A stretch of 40,274 nt of DNA from Gammaproteobacteria bacterium (lineage in GTDB: Bacteria; Pseudomonadota; Gammaproteobacteria; Pseudomonadales; Halieaceae), in the NCBI GenBank assembly GCA_027295405.1, contig JAPUKZ010000211.1, positions 1 to 40,274 of the forward strand, in the 5' to 3' direction. The notes below the pieces were generated by a model. The model was not told where the DNA came from. It did not search any database and saw only the letters and a list, made by a program, of their open reading frames with translations. Each line of letters starts with the position of its first letter. Within the stretch, counting starts at the first letter, position 1. The translations under genes were made by a program, and so were the position numbers. Positions 26,745-36,031 of this stretch are shown here, one piece after another.

Positions 26745-27764
26745 TTGTCGGCCTTACCAGCCCGGGGCCAGCACTTGTTGCTGGCCTTTTTGCTGGTGCT
26801 TCTGGCAGCCTGCGGACAGGCGCCTGGACCGGTCACGCTGCAGGGCCCTACCATGGGGACGCGTTATCACGTCACCCTGGTGGCTGGCTCGGAGACGATC
26901 GACCCGGCGCAAATGCAGGCTGGAATCGACGCGGTTCTCGACACCATCGAAGACTCCATGTCGAGCTGGCGCGACGACTCCGAAATATCCCGTTTCAATC
27001 GCGCCCCCCCGGGTAAGTGGTGGCCCGTTAGCGCCGGTTTTCTCGAGGTGTTTTCCCTGGCCCGGCAAGTGACGCTGGCAAGTGATGGCGCCTACGATGT
27101 CAGTGTCGCTCCCCTGGTAGAGCTCTGGGGTTTCGGTCCCGGCGCCGGTGCTTCGATTCCGGGGCAGGCGCAAATTGACGCTGCCATGCAGCGGGTGGGT
27201 GAGGCCTACGTCGACATGGATGTGCCCGGGCAGCGCCTGCGCAAACAGCGGCCCCTGGCGCTGGATTTTTCCTCCATCGCCAAGGGGTACGGGGTGGACA
27301 AGCTGGGCCAGTGGCTGGAACAACAGGGTCACGTCAACTACATGGTGGAAATCGGCGGCGAGATCAGGGTTCGAGGCCACAGCCCGCGCGGTACTCCCTG
27401 GCGAATCGCGATAGAAAAACCGGAACCCGTGGCGCGCGAGGCGGTCGCGGTACTGGAGATCACCGACCAGGCGGTGGCGACCTCGGGAGATTACCGCAAT
27501 TTTTTTGAGGTGGACGGGGTGCGTTACTCCCATTCCATCGATCCCCGCAAGGGTCGTCCGGTACGGCACCAACTGGTGTCGGTGACGGTGGTGCACAGGA
27601 GCACGACGCTGGCGGATGCCTGGGCCACTGCGCTGATAGTGTTGGGGCCGGAACAGGCCTTGAAAACCGCGCTCAGGGAGAGCCTGGCGGTATACCTGAT
27701 CAGTCGCGAGCCAGGGGGGTTGCGGGTGGATAAAACGCCAGCAATCGAAACCTATTTGCAGTAA
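26745..27764 (+). CDS. apbE: ApbE, FMN transferase lipoprotein
   Basis: 339 residues if started at TTG 26745, just after nqrF. The ORF-track ATG at 26679 would overlap nqrF by 65 bp and give a poor leader. A lipoprotein signal is seen ([13 protein letters not shown]). Family blocks: [56 protein letters not shown]. ApbE uses FAD to attach FMN covalently to threonines of NqrB and NqrC, so its place in this operon is expected. It acts on the periplasmic side. Confidence 0.94.
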   Translation: MSALPARGQHLLLAFLLVLLAACGQAPGPVTLQGPTMGTRYHVTLVAGSETIDPAQMQAGIDAVLDTIEDSMSSWRDDSEISRFNRAPPGKWWPVSAGFLEVFSLARQVTLASDGAYDVSVAPLVELWGFGPGAGASIPGQAQIDAAMQRVGEAYVDMDVPGQRLRKQRPLALDFSSIAKGYGVDKLGQWLEQQGHVNYMVEIGGEIRVRGHSPRGTPWRIAIEKPEPVAREAVAVLEITDQAVATSGDYRNFFEVDGVRYSHSIDPRKGRPVRHQLVSVTVVHRSTTLADAWATALIVLGPEQALKTALRESLAVYLISREPGGLRVDKTPAIETYLQ

Positions 27765-27774
27765 GATTAGCGCC

Positions 27775-28008
27775 GTGGCGACATTTATTTTTACATTCCT
27801 GTTTTTCCTGCTGGTAGTGGCAGGCATGGCCGTTGGAGTAATTTTCAGTAACAAACCGATTGTGGGCTCCTGCGGTGGCATGGGTGCCCTGGGCCTGGAT
27901 ACGGACTGTGACATTTGCGGTGGTGATCCCCGGGTCTGCGAAGAGGAAACCCGCAGCGGCACGGGTTCCGGCGTCAAACTGTATTCCCCTACCGACAATA
28001 AAACCTGA
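27775..28008 (+). CDS. nqrM: NqrM, Na+-NQR maturation protein
   Basis: 77 residues from GTG 27775, 10 bp after apbE. N-terminal helix ([20 protein letters not shown]), then a cysteine-rich tail: [17 protein letters not shown] and RVCEEE. This is the DUF539/NqrM family, required for delivering iron to the NqrD/NqrE centre in Vibrio. Last gene of the nqr operon; lolC starts 12 bp later, so read-through is possible. Confidence 0.95.
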   Translation: MATFIFTFLFFLLVVAGMAVGVIFSNKPIVGSCGGMGALGLDTDCDICGGDPRVCEEETRSGTGSGVKLYSPTDNKT

Positions 28009-28020
28009 AGCGGGGCGAGC

Positions 28021-29274
28021 TTGCCTTTCAGCACTGACCAGCTACCTCTGTTTATCGGTCTTCGTTACAGTTTCTCTCGCCAGCGCAATCGCTTTATCGG
28101 CGTGGTATCCATGGTCTCCCTGTTGGGGATGGCCATCGGTGTCGCCAGTCTGATCACAGTACTCTCGGTGATGAATGGCTTTGCCGGCGAGTTGCGCAAC
28201 CGCATTCTGTCTCTGGTCGCTCACGCTGAAGTGCGGGCTGAAACGGGCAATCTGCAGGACTGGCGGGCCCTGGTGGAGCAGCTCAGTGGCCATCCGGAAT
28301 TGGAGGGGATTGCCCCCTTTGTCGAGAGCAAGGCCTTGTTGGCCAGCCGCAGGCAGGTGCGTGGGGCGCACATAATTGCGGTGGACGTGGCGCGGGAGGC
28401 CAGCGTATCCAGCGTGGTTGAACATATCACCCGCGGCAGCTTTGCGGATCTGGAGCGACAACCCTATGGAATCGTCCTGGGCTCACTGCTGGCCAGGTCG
28501 CTGGGGGTCAGTGTCGGCGACAACCTGGAGATTACAGTTCCGAGACTGATCCTGACCCCGCTGGGCACCTTTCCCCGCAGCAAGCGCTTTACCGTGGTCG
28601 GCATCTTCGAAGTGGGAGCCCAGCTGGATGGCAGTCACGCCTACCTGGCCCTAAACAGCGGCCAGAAACTGCTTTCCCTGGCAGATCGGGTACACGGGCT
28701 GCGTCTGCACTTTTCGGATCTGTACCAATCTGCCAGTACCGCCGCCGCTATTGCAGAGCAGTTGGGGGCTGGCTACCGGGTGCGCGACTGGCAGCAAACC
28801 CAGCGCAGCCTGTTCAGTGCAGTTCGCATGGAAAAGAACATGATAGGGGTGCTGTTGCTCAGCGTGGTGGCAGTGGCAGCCTTTAATATCATTTCCACCC
28901 TGACCATGGCGATTACCGACAAGCGGGGCGATATTGCGGTACTGCGCACCATGGGAATTCGCGCCAGCCGGGTCATGGCGATTTTTGTCGCCCAGGGTCT
29001 GGTACTGGCCATTATCGGTATCAGCCTGGGGGTTTGCGCCGGTGTGCTGCTGGCACTCAACATCAGTGAGATTACCCTGTTCCTGGAACAGTTGCTGGGT
29101 GTGAAACTGTTTAATCCCGATGTGTACTTCATCAGCATCCTGCCGTCAGAATTGCAGTGGTCCGATGTGACCGTCATTTCCCTGTCGGCGCTGGGACTGA
29201 GCCTGTTGGCGACCCTGCTGCCGGCCTGGCGGGCTACCCGGATCGCTCCGGCTGAGGTGTTGCGCTATGAGTGA
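28021..29274 (+). CDS. lolC: Lipoprotein-releasing ABC transporter permease (LolC-type)
   Basis: 417 residues from TTG 28021. Four-helix MacB/FtsX topology: an N-terminal helix near GVVSMVSLLGMAIGVASLITVLSV ahead of MNGFAGELRNRIL, a large periplasmic domain, and three C-terminal helices ending in PAWRATRIAPAEVLRYE. It extracts outer-membrane lipoproteins from the inner membrane and hands them to LolA. The assignment as LolC rather than LolE rests on position (C-D-E order) only. It overlaps lolD by 8 bp. Confidence 0.9.
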   Translation: MPFSTDQLPLFIGLRYSFSRQRNRFIGVVSMVSLLGMAIGVASLITVLSVMNGFAGELRNRILSLVAHAEVRAETGNLQDWRALVEQLSGHPELEGIAPFVESKALLASRRQVRGAHIIAVDVAREASVSSVVEHITRGSFADLERQPYGIVLGSLLARSLGVSVGDNLEITVPRLILTPLGTFPRSKRFTVVGIFEVGAQLDGSHAYLALNSGQKLLSLADRVHGLRLHFSDLYQSASTAAAIAEQLGAGYRVRDWQQTQRSLFSAVRMEKNMIGVLLLSVVAVAAFNIISTLTMAITDKRGDIAVLRTMGIRASRVMAIFVAQGLVLAIIGISLGVCAGVLLALNISEITLFLEQLLGVKLFNPDVYFISILPSELQWSDVTVISLSALGLSLLATLLPAWRATRIAPAEVLRYE

Positions 29275-29959
29275 GACGCCGGTGCTGGAATGTCGTGACC
29301 TGGGTCGCACCTACACCGACGGCGGGCTGTCGGTACCGGTGCTGAGGGCGGTAAATTTTGTGCTGCCAGCGGCGGCCAAGGTGGCCATCGTCGGCGCCTC
29401 GGGTTCCGGAAAATCCACCTTGCTGAATCTGTTCGGAGGGCTCGACGTACCTACCACAGGACACGTGCTCATGCTGGGTCGCGATATCAACCAGATGAGC
29501 GAAGCGGAGCGCTGCCGCTTCCGCAATCAATCACTGGGCTTTGTCTATCAGTTTCATCATTTGCTCCCGGAATTCAGCGCCCAGGAGAACGTTGCGATGC
29601 CGCTGTTGATCGCCGGTGAGAAGCGGCGAACTGCCCTGGCCAGCGCCGCAAAATTGCTGGCGAAAGTCGGTCTGGAACAACGCCTGCTGCACCGTCCTGC
29701 GCAGCTATCCGGGGGTGAGCGCCAGCGGGTCGCCATTGCCCGGGCGCTGGTGATGCAGCCGGCCTGTGTACTCATGGATGAGCCAACCGGCAATCTCGAC
29801 CCCGGCGCGTCCCGCCAGGTCCTGGATTTGATGGATGAGCTGATGCGGGATACCACCGCCAGCTTCGTGGTAGTTACCCACGCCGCAGAGATCGCCGCTC
29901 ATATGGACCAGATCTGGGAATTGGCCGACGCCTGCCTGCTCCGACAAGGTGCTGACTGA
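29267..29959 (+). CDS. lolD: Lipoprotein-releasing ABC transporter ATPase LolD
   Basis: 230 residues from ATG 29267. Walker A GASGSGKST, LolD-typical LGFVYQFHHLLPEFSAQENV, signature LSGGERQRVAIARAL and Walker B CVLMDEPTGNLD. It powers LolCE from the cytoplasm. The gene starts inside the end of lolC and its stop overlaps the next start by one base (TGATG), so the three are tightly coupled. Confidence 0.97.
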   Translation: MSETPVLECRDLGRTYTDGGLSVPVLRAVNFVLPAAAKVAIVGASGSGKSTLLNLFGGLDVPTTGHVLMLGRDINQMSEAERCRFRNQSLGFVYQFHHLLPEFSAQENVAMPLLIAGEKRRTALASAAKLLAKVGLEQRLLHRPAQLSGGERQRVAIARALVMQPACVLMDEPTGNLDPGASRQVLDLMDELMRDTTASFVVVTHAAEIAAHMDQIWELADACLLRQGAD

Positions 29960-31194
29960 TGGCTCCGGGACAGATACTGGCACTGGCTTCGCGTTATACC
30001 TTTAGCCGCCGGGGTGCCTACCTGAGCAGTTTCCTCTCGCTGCTGTCGATTCTGGGCATCGTACTCGCCATCACCTTGCTGATTATCGTGCTCTCAGTAA
30101 TGAATGGTTTTGACCGGGAAATGCGCGAGCACATACTCGGCGTGGTTCCGCAGTTGACGATCAAGTCCTATGTGCCGGTGCAGGACTGGGAGCAGCAGAT
30201 CGCGCAGCTGGAACAACATCCGGACGTACTCGGTGCGGCACCATTCCTGCAGCTACAGGCGATGCTGGTGCATGCCGGAAATGTTGATACCACCCTGGTC
30301 AATGGCATCTCGCTGGTAGACGAAGAGCGCCTCGGTACACTGCAGCGGGTGCTGACTGAAGAGGAGTTGCGTCGGTTCGGGGCGCAGCCCCAGGGACTGT
30401 TGTTGGGTGTTGAGATCGCGCGGCGCCTGGCCCTGCAGCGAGGCGACCGCCTGACCTTGATTGTGCCCGGGGCAGCTGGCAGCGCCGCCGGCACCCGCTA
30501 CCAACACCTGCAGGTAAGCGGTCTTATCAACAGCGGCACCGAACTGGACCAGGTCGCCGCCTTTGTGCACCTGCCGGTGGCGGCGGAACTGGCGGGGACA
30601 ATCGGGGCGGTACACGGGTTCAGGTTGGTACTGGTTGATTTGTTTGCAGCCGGACGCGTGGGCTGGGAACTGGTTAGCAGCCTGCCAGCGGGCTTTTATG
30701 CCAGCGATTGGACCATGACCCACGGCAACCTCTACGCGGCGATCCAGCTGTCGCGGGATTTGGTCGGCATACTGCTGCTCTCGATTATTGCCATCGCAGC
30801 ATTCAATGTGGTGTCTTCGCTGGTACTGGTTGTGGTAGACAAGCAGTCGGATATCGCAATCCTGCGGGTCCAGGGCGTCACGCCCAATGCGATCAACGCT
30901 ATTTTCCTGATACAGGGTTTGCTCATCGCCGTGATCGGATCCGGTCTTGGCAGTGTGCTCGGTATCGTCGGGAGTTATTGGGTGGGAGATCTCGTCGCCC
31001 TGATAGAAACAGCGTTCGAGGTACAGTTTCTCACCACAGATATCTACCCGGTTTCCTACCTGCCTTCCGACCTGCGCCTGCGCGATGTGCTGGCGATCAA
31101 TCTGGTTACGGTGATAATGTGTTTTCTGGCGGCTATATATCCTGCGCGTCGTGCCGCGAAACTTCCTCCTGCCGAAGCTTTACGTCACGAATAG
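29959..31194 (+). CDS. lolE: Lipoprotein-releasing ABC transporter permease (LolE-type)
   Basis: 411 residues from ATG 29959. Same four-helix topology as the lolC product but a different sequence, with FLSLLSILGIVLAITLLII then SVMNGFDREMREHILGV, and PARRAAKLPPAEALRHE at the end. With lolC and lolD it would form a heteromeric LolCDE. The C/E designation is positional. The last 62 bp overlap the convergent DUF2062 gene, an unusually long antisense overlap. Confidence 0.9.
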   Translation: MAPGQILALASRYTFSRRGAYLSSFLSLLSILGIVLAITLLIIVLSVMNGFDREMREHILGVVPQLTIKSYVPVQDWEQQIAQLEQHPDVLGAAPFLQLQAMLVHAGNVDTTLVNGISLVDEERLGTLQRVLTEEELRRFGAQPQGLLLGVEIARRLALQRGDRLTLIVPGAAGSAAGTRYQHLQVSGLINSGTELDQVAAFVHLPVAAELAGTIGAVHGFRLVLVDLFAAGRVGWELVSSLPAGFYASDWTMTHGNLYAAIQLSRDLVGILLLSIIAIAAFNVVSSLVLVVVDKQSDIAILRVQGVTPNAINAIFLIQGLLIAVIGSGLGSVLGIVGSYWVGDLVALIETAFEVQFLTTDIYPVSYLPSDLRLRDVLAINLVTVIMCFLAAIYPARRAAKLPPAEALRHE

Positions 31195-31723
31195 CTTTCT
31201 TTATGGTGCGCTTTCGGCGCAGGCCCCGTGCGCGCCAGCGCCGCAACACGCCCCAACGCCACAGCACACTCACCACGAAGTAACCCAGGCAGCCGAAGAA
31301 TACACCGCATAGCAGGCAGCCCAGCAGGAAAGGCTGCCAGATCGCCAGCAAGCCATGGGTTATCCATTCCCAGCTGAGTTGGAACTCCACCGATTGCGGC
31401 GCCACGCCCATGACCACCGCACCCACTTTGTAAGCCATGAAAAAAATGGGCGGTATGGTCAGCGGGTTGGTGACCCAGCACAAGATCACCGCCAGCGGCA
31501 GATTGCAACGCAACCAGATCGACATAAAGGCGGCGATGATCATCTGTGAAGGGAGGGGAATGAAGGCACAAAAAAAGCCAACAAAAAATCCGGTTGCCGA
31601 GGAGTGCCGGTTGATGTGCCAGAGATTGGGTTGGTAGATCCACTCGCCGAGAATTTGTAACGACTTGACCTGCCGCAACCGTCTGGGTGTCGGAATAAAA
31701 CGCTTGAGTGTGTCTTTTCTCAT
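31133..31723 (-). CDS. DUF2062 membrane protein
   Basis: 196 residues from ATG 31723. After a basic N-terminus (RKDTLKRFIPTPRRLRQVKS) come the family hallmark RHSSATGFFVGFFCAFIPLP, then PLAVILCWVTNPLTIPPIFF and a C-terminal helix; a basic tail follows. DUF2062 proteins are integral membrane proteins of unknown function, found next to comEC in Pseudomonas as I recall. The last 21 codons are encoded opposite the end of lolE. The gene is divergent from comEC, sharing a 69-bp gap. Confidence 0.9.
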   Translation of the reverse strand: MRKDTLKRFIPTPRRLRQVKSLQILGEWIYQPNLWHINRHSSATGFFVGFFCAFIPLPSQMIIAAFMSIWLRCNLPLAVILCWVTNPLTIPPIFFMAYKVGAVVMGVAPQSVEFQLSWEWITHGLLAIWQPFLLGCLLCGVFFGCLGYFVVSVLWRWGVLRRWRARGLRRKRTIKKAIRDVKLRQEEVSRHDAQDI

Positions 31724-31773
31724 GTAGGAGTGGCGGCCATCTAATTCCTGTGCTTGACTTCTAGATGCCCGGC

Positions 31774-31786
31774 ATCAAGGCGGTTA
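31774..31786. repeat. 13-bp palindrome between DUF2062 gene and comEC
   Basis: GATGCC-C-GGCATC is a perfect palindrome with a one-base centre in the 69-bp gap between the two divergent starts, 7 bp before the comEC ATG. It could be an operator or chance; no promoter elements were convincing on either strand. Confidence 0.55.
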
Positions 31787-31792
31787 CTTTAC

Positions 31793-34129
31793 ATGCAATC
31801 ATGGATGATTGGTACTGTGGTGGGGGTCTTCGCCGTGGGCTGGATGCCCGCATTGACCCCGCTTGTCTACTGCGCTTGCAGCATTGCTGGCGCAGTGTCT
31901 TTGCTGTGTTGGCAACGCTCGGTTAGCAGCTGGTTGCTGCTTGGGTTGGCACTGGGTTTTTGCTACGGCAATGCCTGGGGCTATTCCCTGCTGGCCCGGC
32001 GACTACCAGCGGCGCTGGAAGGCCAGACTGTCGCCTTGCAAGGCGCGATCATCGAGCTGCCCCAGTGGCGTCGCTTCAGCGGTGGTGGACAGCGGCAGCG
32101 CTTCGCATTTGTGCTCGAGGAGCCCGCTTGTCTCGACAACACCAGCGCCTGTCTAGCGGCTGGCAGCAAACTATTACTGTCCTGGTACGGCCCCAGGATG
32201 CTGGAAGTGGGACAACGCTGGCGCTGGCAGGCAAAGCTGAAACGTCCCTGGGGCCTCGCCAACCCGGGTAGTTTTAACTACCAGGCCTGGCTGGCACAGC
32301 ACCGTTTCAGTGCTACCGGCAGCGTCAGAGAGCACGATCTTGTCCAGCTTGCCGACAGGCCCGCCTGGTGGCTGCCGCATCAGCGCCTGCGGCAATACTT
32401 GTCACTGCAACTGCCGATGGCAACGGCGACCGCTGCGGACGAGGTACTCAGAGCATTGACACTGGGGGACCGCAGCGCCATATCGGCATCCCATTGGCGG
32501 CAACTACAGGGCTTTGGCCTCAATCACCTGGTGGTCATCTCCGGATTGCATGTGGGTATGGTCGCTGCGCTGGGATTTTACCTGGGCCTGTTTTTAGGTC
32601 GCATTCACTGCTTGCTGCGGGTCGGAGCTGACAGTTACAAAACCGCGCAGCTGGCGGCTGCTGGCATGGCGCTGGGCTACAGCGCACTGGCCGGTTTCGC
32701 GCTGCCAACACAGCGGGCGCTGGTGATGCTGGCTTGTGTACAGTTGATCAGCCTGTACCGGCGCCGGCTCAGCCTGTGGCGATCGCTGCAAGTGGCTTTG
32801 CTGGTCATCGCCCTGTTGGATCCGCTGGCTACGCACAATGCCGGATTCTGGCTGTCCTTTGGCGCGGTGGCGTTGATTGCCTGGTTATTGAGCACCTGGC
32901 CACAGCTGCGTGGGCTGCAGCGGTTTCTGCTACTGCAACTTGGGTTGTCCCTGGCCACGGGCCTGGCCGGCAGTTTTTGGTTCGGTGGCAGCAGTTGGCT
33001 GGCCCCGCTGGCCAATTTGCTGGCGGTGCCGGTGGTGACTGTATTGGTGGCGCCCCTGTGTTTGCTGGGCGGCGTCGTTGCGCCGCTTTCCCACGCTGTA
33101 GCAAGCTGGTGCTGGTCAGTTGCCGCCTGGCCCGTGACCGGGTTCTTTGCCCTGGCCAACGCGATGGAGCAATCTGGTCTGGACCTATGGATAGAGCATC
33201 AGCCCGGCCCGTTGGCGGTACTTCTGTCACTGCTGGCTATTCTGGTACTCCTGCTGCCCAGGGGAATGCGCCTGCGCTGGTTGGCGCTGCCGCTGCTACT
33301 GCCGCAATTCCTGCCCGACCACCCACCGCCGGCGGCGGGAGTAATGGAGCTGACTGTATTTGATGTGGGACAAGGCCTGGCAGTACTGGTGCGAACCCGG
33401 GACATGGCCATGCTCTACGACACCGGTGCCGGAGATCCGGCGGGACCGAATATGGCGAGTTCCGTGATTCTCCCCTATCTGCGCCGCCGGGGTATCCGCG
33501 AGCTTGAACTGCTGGTGATCAGTCACGGGGACAGGGATCACGCCAGCGGAGTGGCCACCCTGGTTCAAAATCTCGCGATAACTGAGCTCTGGTACGGGGA
33601 CCAGCCCTTCCCCTTGGATCAGCTGCGTAACCCCGTACAGTCGCCTTCACAGAAAGCCTGCAGAGCGGGGCAGGAGCGGCGCTACGCTGCACTCAGGATC
33701 TTGCAGCTGCATCCCGAGCCGGGCCAGCAATATGACCAAAGCAATAATCGCTCCTGCGTACTGCTGCTGGAATTTGGCGGTTACCGGGTGCTGCTGCCCG
33801 GGGATATTGGTAAATTCATTGAGCTGAACTTGCGAGCGCGCTGGCGGGAGCGTCTGGCTGCGGACCTGTTGCTGGCTCCCCACCATGGCAGTCTCAGCTC
33901 GTCCTCAACCCCGTTCATCCGGGTGGTGGATCCCGACAGTGTGGTATTCAGCGCGGGCTACCAGAACCGCTTTCACCACCCCCAGCCACGGGTGCTGGCC
34001 AGATACCGCGGCGCCGGGATACAGGGCTATGAAACCGCAAAAACGGGTGCCCTGACCTTCGTGATCGAAGCAGGGGTCTTGCGCTCTGTCACTGAATATC
34101 GGCAGCAACACGCCTATTATTGGCACTGA
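31793..34129 (+). CDS. comEC: ComEC/Rec2 family DNA-uptake channel protein
   Basis: 778 residues from ATG 31793; the ORF-track TTG 31754 is less likely. N-terminal helices, an OB-like DUF4131 region, the competence domain (LGDRSAIS, NHLVVISGLHVGMVAALGF) with many helices, then a C-terminal metallo-beta-lactamase domain (FDVGQGLAVLV, ISHGDRDHASG, LLPGDIGKF, APHHGSLSSS). ComEC carries single-stranded DNA through the inner membrane in natural transformation. The full-length three-part architecture suggests a working gene. Position before exbB matches Pseudomonas. Confidence 0.95.
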   Translation: MQSWMIGTVVGVFAVGWMPALTPLVYCACSIAGAVSLLCWQRSVSSWLLLGLALGFCYGNAWGYSLLARRLPAALEGQTVALQGAIIELPQWRRFSGGGQRQRFAFVLEEPACLDNTSACLAAGSKLLLSWYGPRMLEVGQRWRWQAKLKRPWGLANPGSFNYQAWLAQHRFSATGSVREHDLVQLADRPAWWLPHQRLRQYLSLQLPMATATAADEVLRALTLGDRSAISASHWRQLQGFGLNHLVVISGLHVGMVAALGFYLGLFLGRIHCLLRVGADSYKTAQLAAAGMALGYSALAGFALPTQRALVMLACVQLISLYRRRLSLWRSLQVALLVIALLDPLATHNAGFWLSFGAVALIAWLLSTWPQLRGLQRFLLLQLGLSLATGLAGSFWFGGSSWLAPLANLLAVPVVTVLVAPLCLLGGVVAPLSHAVASWCWSVAAWPVTGFFALANAMEQSGLDLWIEHQPGPLAVLLSLLAILVLLLPRGMRLRWLALPLLLPQFLPDHPPPAAGVMELTVFDVGQGLAVLVRTRDMAMLYDTGAGDPAGPNMASSVILPYLRRRGIRELELLVISHGDRDHASGVATLVQNLAITELWYGDQPFPLDQLRNPVQSPSQKACRAGQERRYAALRILQLHPEPGQQYDQSNNRSCVLLLEFGGYRVLLPGDIGKFIELNLRARWRERLAADLLLAPHHGSLSSSSTPFIRVVDPDSVVFSAGYQNRFHHPQPRVLARYRGAGIQGYETAKTGALTFVIEAGVLRSVTEYRQQHAYYWH

Positions 34130-34157
34130 CTTTGTTCCCAGCGATTTTGAGCGTGCG

Positions 34158-34163
34158 TATAAT
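34158..34163 (+). promoter_or_regulatory. -10 element of a likely exbB promoter
   Basis: TATAAT in the 68-bp gap after comEC, about 35 bp before the GTG start of exbB. The -35 is weak (TTCCCA at 17 bp, TTGTTC at 20 bp). Confidence 0.42.
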
Positions 34164-34197
34164 GAACCCTCGGCAGGCTGTGCATAGGGGATAGAGA

Positions 34198-34824
34198 GTG
34201 CTGGAATTGGTCACTGCAGGCGGCTGGTTGATGCTGCCAATCTTGCTCTGTTCGGTAGCGGCGCTGGCGATTTGCGTGGAGCGTCTGCTGACGCTCAACC
34301 CAAAAACAATATCGCCACCGCACCTGTTGGCGCTGGTGTGGCGACAACTCAAGAATAATGAAATGGATGCACCCAAGTTACGCACACTGCGGAATTCCTC
34401 GCCCCTGGGCGAGATTCTGGCAGCGGGCCTGGGCAACGCCCATCACGGTCGCGAGGTCATGAAGGAGAGTATTGAGGAAGCGGCGGGGCATGTGGTGCAC
34501 GAACTGGAGCGCTACCTGAATCCCCTGGGCACAATTGCCGCCGTTACCCCCTTGCTGGGACTATTGGGGACCGTTATCGGCATGATCAAGGTGTTTACCG
34601 AAATCATGGCACAGGGCACCGGCAACGCCTCGGTGCTGGCCGGGGGCATCTCGGAGGCCCTGATAACTACCGCAGCGGGACTGAGTGTCGCCATCCCCGC
34701 CCTGATCATGCATCGCTATTTCGTGGGTCGTATCGACGGCATTATCATCGAGTTGGAGCAGGAGACCATAAAACTGGTCGACGCCCTGCACAATGAGCGT
34801 CAGGAAAAGGGCGGCACCGCTTGA
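34198..34824 (+). CDS. exbB: MotA/TolQ/ExbB-type proton channel subunit
   Basis: 208 residues from GTG 34198. An N-terminal helix (LVTAGGWLMLPILLCSVAAL), a cytoplasmic helical part, then two helices including the family core NPLGTIAAVTPLLGLLGTVI with GMIKVF, and ITTAAGLSVAIPALI. It makes the proton-conducting channel with the ExbD partner. In Pseudomonas this pair lies before lpxK and kdsB and is not the tonB-linked pair; the energised partner is unknown. Stop overlaps the exbD start by 4 bp. Confidence 0.92.
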   Translation: MLELVTAGGWLMLPILLCSVAALAICVERLLTLNPKTISPPHLLALVWRQLKNNEMDAPKLRTLRNSSPLGEILAAGLGNAHHGREVMKESIEEAAGHVVHELERYLNPLGTIAAVTPLLGLLGTVIGMIKVFTEIMAQGTGNASVLAGGISEALITTAAGLSVAIPALIMHRYFVGRIDGIIIELEQETIKLVDALHNERQEKGGTA

Positions 34825-35246
34825 AGTTCCGACGCCAGCGACTGGAGCAGGTTGAGGTTAACCTCACGCCACTGATTGATGTGGTGTTCCTGCTGCTCAT
34901 CTTTTTCATGGTCTCCACAACGTTCACCAAGGAGACCCATCTCAGTATCGATCTGCCGGAAGCGTCCGGTGAGAACAGCCCCGATGCGCTGGAGATGATT
35001 GAGATACTGATCAATGAGGGCGGCGCGTACACCATCAATGCCCAACGCCTGGTCGATCGGGAGTTGCGTACCCTGAAGTCTGCGATCCAGCAGATTTCGG
35101 AAGGTGATACCTCGCTGCCCCTGGTTATCACCGCAGACGCCCAGGCCCCGCATCAATCCGTTGTGCGAGCCATGGATGCAGCGGGTCAGATGGGGTTTGT
35201 GCATCTGAGTATTACTACCATGCAACCCCGCGCCGAGGAAAACTGA
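34821..35246 (+). CDS. exbD: ExbD/TolR-type proton channel subunit
   Basis: 141 residues from TTG 34821, overlapping exbB (TTGA). Cytosolic start [19 protein letters not shown], one helix with the conserved aspartate ([19 protein letters not shown]), then a periplasmic domain ending [15 protein letters not shown]. It couples proton motive force to a periplasmic or outer-membrane task. Only 19 bp separate its stop from the kdsB ATG; the usual lpxK and Trm112-like genes are missing here. Confidence 0.92.
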   Translation: MKFRRQRLEQVEVNLTPLIDVVFLLLIFFMVSTTFTKETHLSIDLPEASGENSPDALEMIEILINEGGAYTINAQRLVDRELRTLKSAIQQISEGDTSLPLVITADAQAPHQSVVRAMDAAGQMGFVHLSITTMQPRAEEN

Positions 35247-35265
35247 TGCCCGCGAGCTGTTGCAG

Positions 35266-36030
35266 ATGAGCTTCACGGTGGTGATTCCGGCACGCTATGG
35301 CTCCAGCCGCCTGCCCGGCAAGCCGCTGGCGGACATCGCGGGTAAACCCATGGTGCAGTGGGTGTACGAGCGCGCCTGTGCCAGCGGGGCAGATGAGGTA
35401 GTGATTGCCACCGATGACGAACGCATTGAGGCCGCCGCCCAGCGCTTTGATGCCCGGGTGTGCATGACGGCTGCCGATCACCCCTCGGGCACTGATCGCA
35501 TAGAGGAGGTGGCGCGCAGCCTGCAACTGACAGACGCTGCCATCGTGGTGAATGTACAGGGGGACGAACCCCTGTTACCCCCGGCGGTAGTAGACCAGGT
35601 TGCCGATAACCTCGCCGGCACGACCATTGCCCGTATAGCCACCTTATGTGAACCGTTGAGGTCTGCGACAGACCTGTTCAACCCCAACGTGGTGAAAGTG
35701 GTAACAGATGTGAACCAACTGGCCCTGTACTTCAGTCGCGCGCCCATACCCTGGGCGCGGGATGCGTTTGCGGTGGGTCAGCCGGGAGCGGGTACTGAAG
35801 TGACGGCGCAGCGGCACCTGGGTATTTATGCCTATCGCGTCGATTTCCTGCACGACTTTGTCAAATGGCCACCGGCACCATTGGAAGTTCTGGAATCTCT
35901 TGAGCAGTTACGGGCGCTGGCACATGGGGTCCGTATTCATGTCGCGAGCGCCTGCGAGACTGTGCCCCCCGGGGTTGATACCGAGACTGACCTGGCGCAT
36001 GTGCGATCTCTGCTTACGGCACAACCCTGA
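35266..36030 (+). CDS. kdsB: 3-deoxy-manno-octulosonate cytidylyltransferase (CMP-KDO synthetase)
   Basis: 254 residues from ATG 35266 (TTG 35260 in the ORF track). It opens [19 protein letters not shown], followed by [28 protein letters not shown] and [11 protein letters not shown], the standard KdsB blocks. It activates KDO with CTP for lipopolysaccharide core synthesis, in the cytosol. Its presence shows an LPS-making cell, so lpxK must be elsewhere in the genome. Followed 1 bp later by the phosphatase gene. Confidence 0.96.
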   Translation: MSFTVVIPARYGSSRLPGKPLADIAGKPMVQWVYERACASGADEVVIATDDERIEAAAQRFDARVCMTAADHPSGTDRIEEVARSLQLTDAAIVVNVQGDEPLLPPAVVDQVADNLAGTTIARIATLCEPLRSATDLFNPNVVKVVTDVNQLALYFSRAPIPWARDAFAVGQPGAGTEVTAQRHLGIYAYRVDFLHDFVKWPPAPLEVLESLEQLRALAHGVRIHVASACETVPPGVDTETDLAHVRSLLTAQP

Positions 36031-36031
36031 G

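Noticed and set aside
25310-26854. 514-codon minus-strand ORF opposite nqrE/nqrF
   Set aside because: Shadow of nqrF, whose frame carries clear ferredoxin, FAD and NADH motifs; the antisense translation shows no recognisable domain.
26754-28034. 426-codon minus-strand ORF opposite apbE and nqrM
   Set aside because: Antisense shadow in GC-rich DNA; apbE and nqrM are well supported by motifs and operon position.
28021-31194. Two similar permease genes as a recent tandem duplication
   Set aside because: The two proteins share topology but differ widely in sequence; this is the normal LolC/LolE heteromeric pair flanking LolD.
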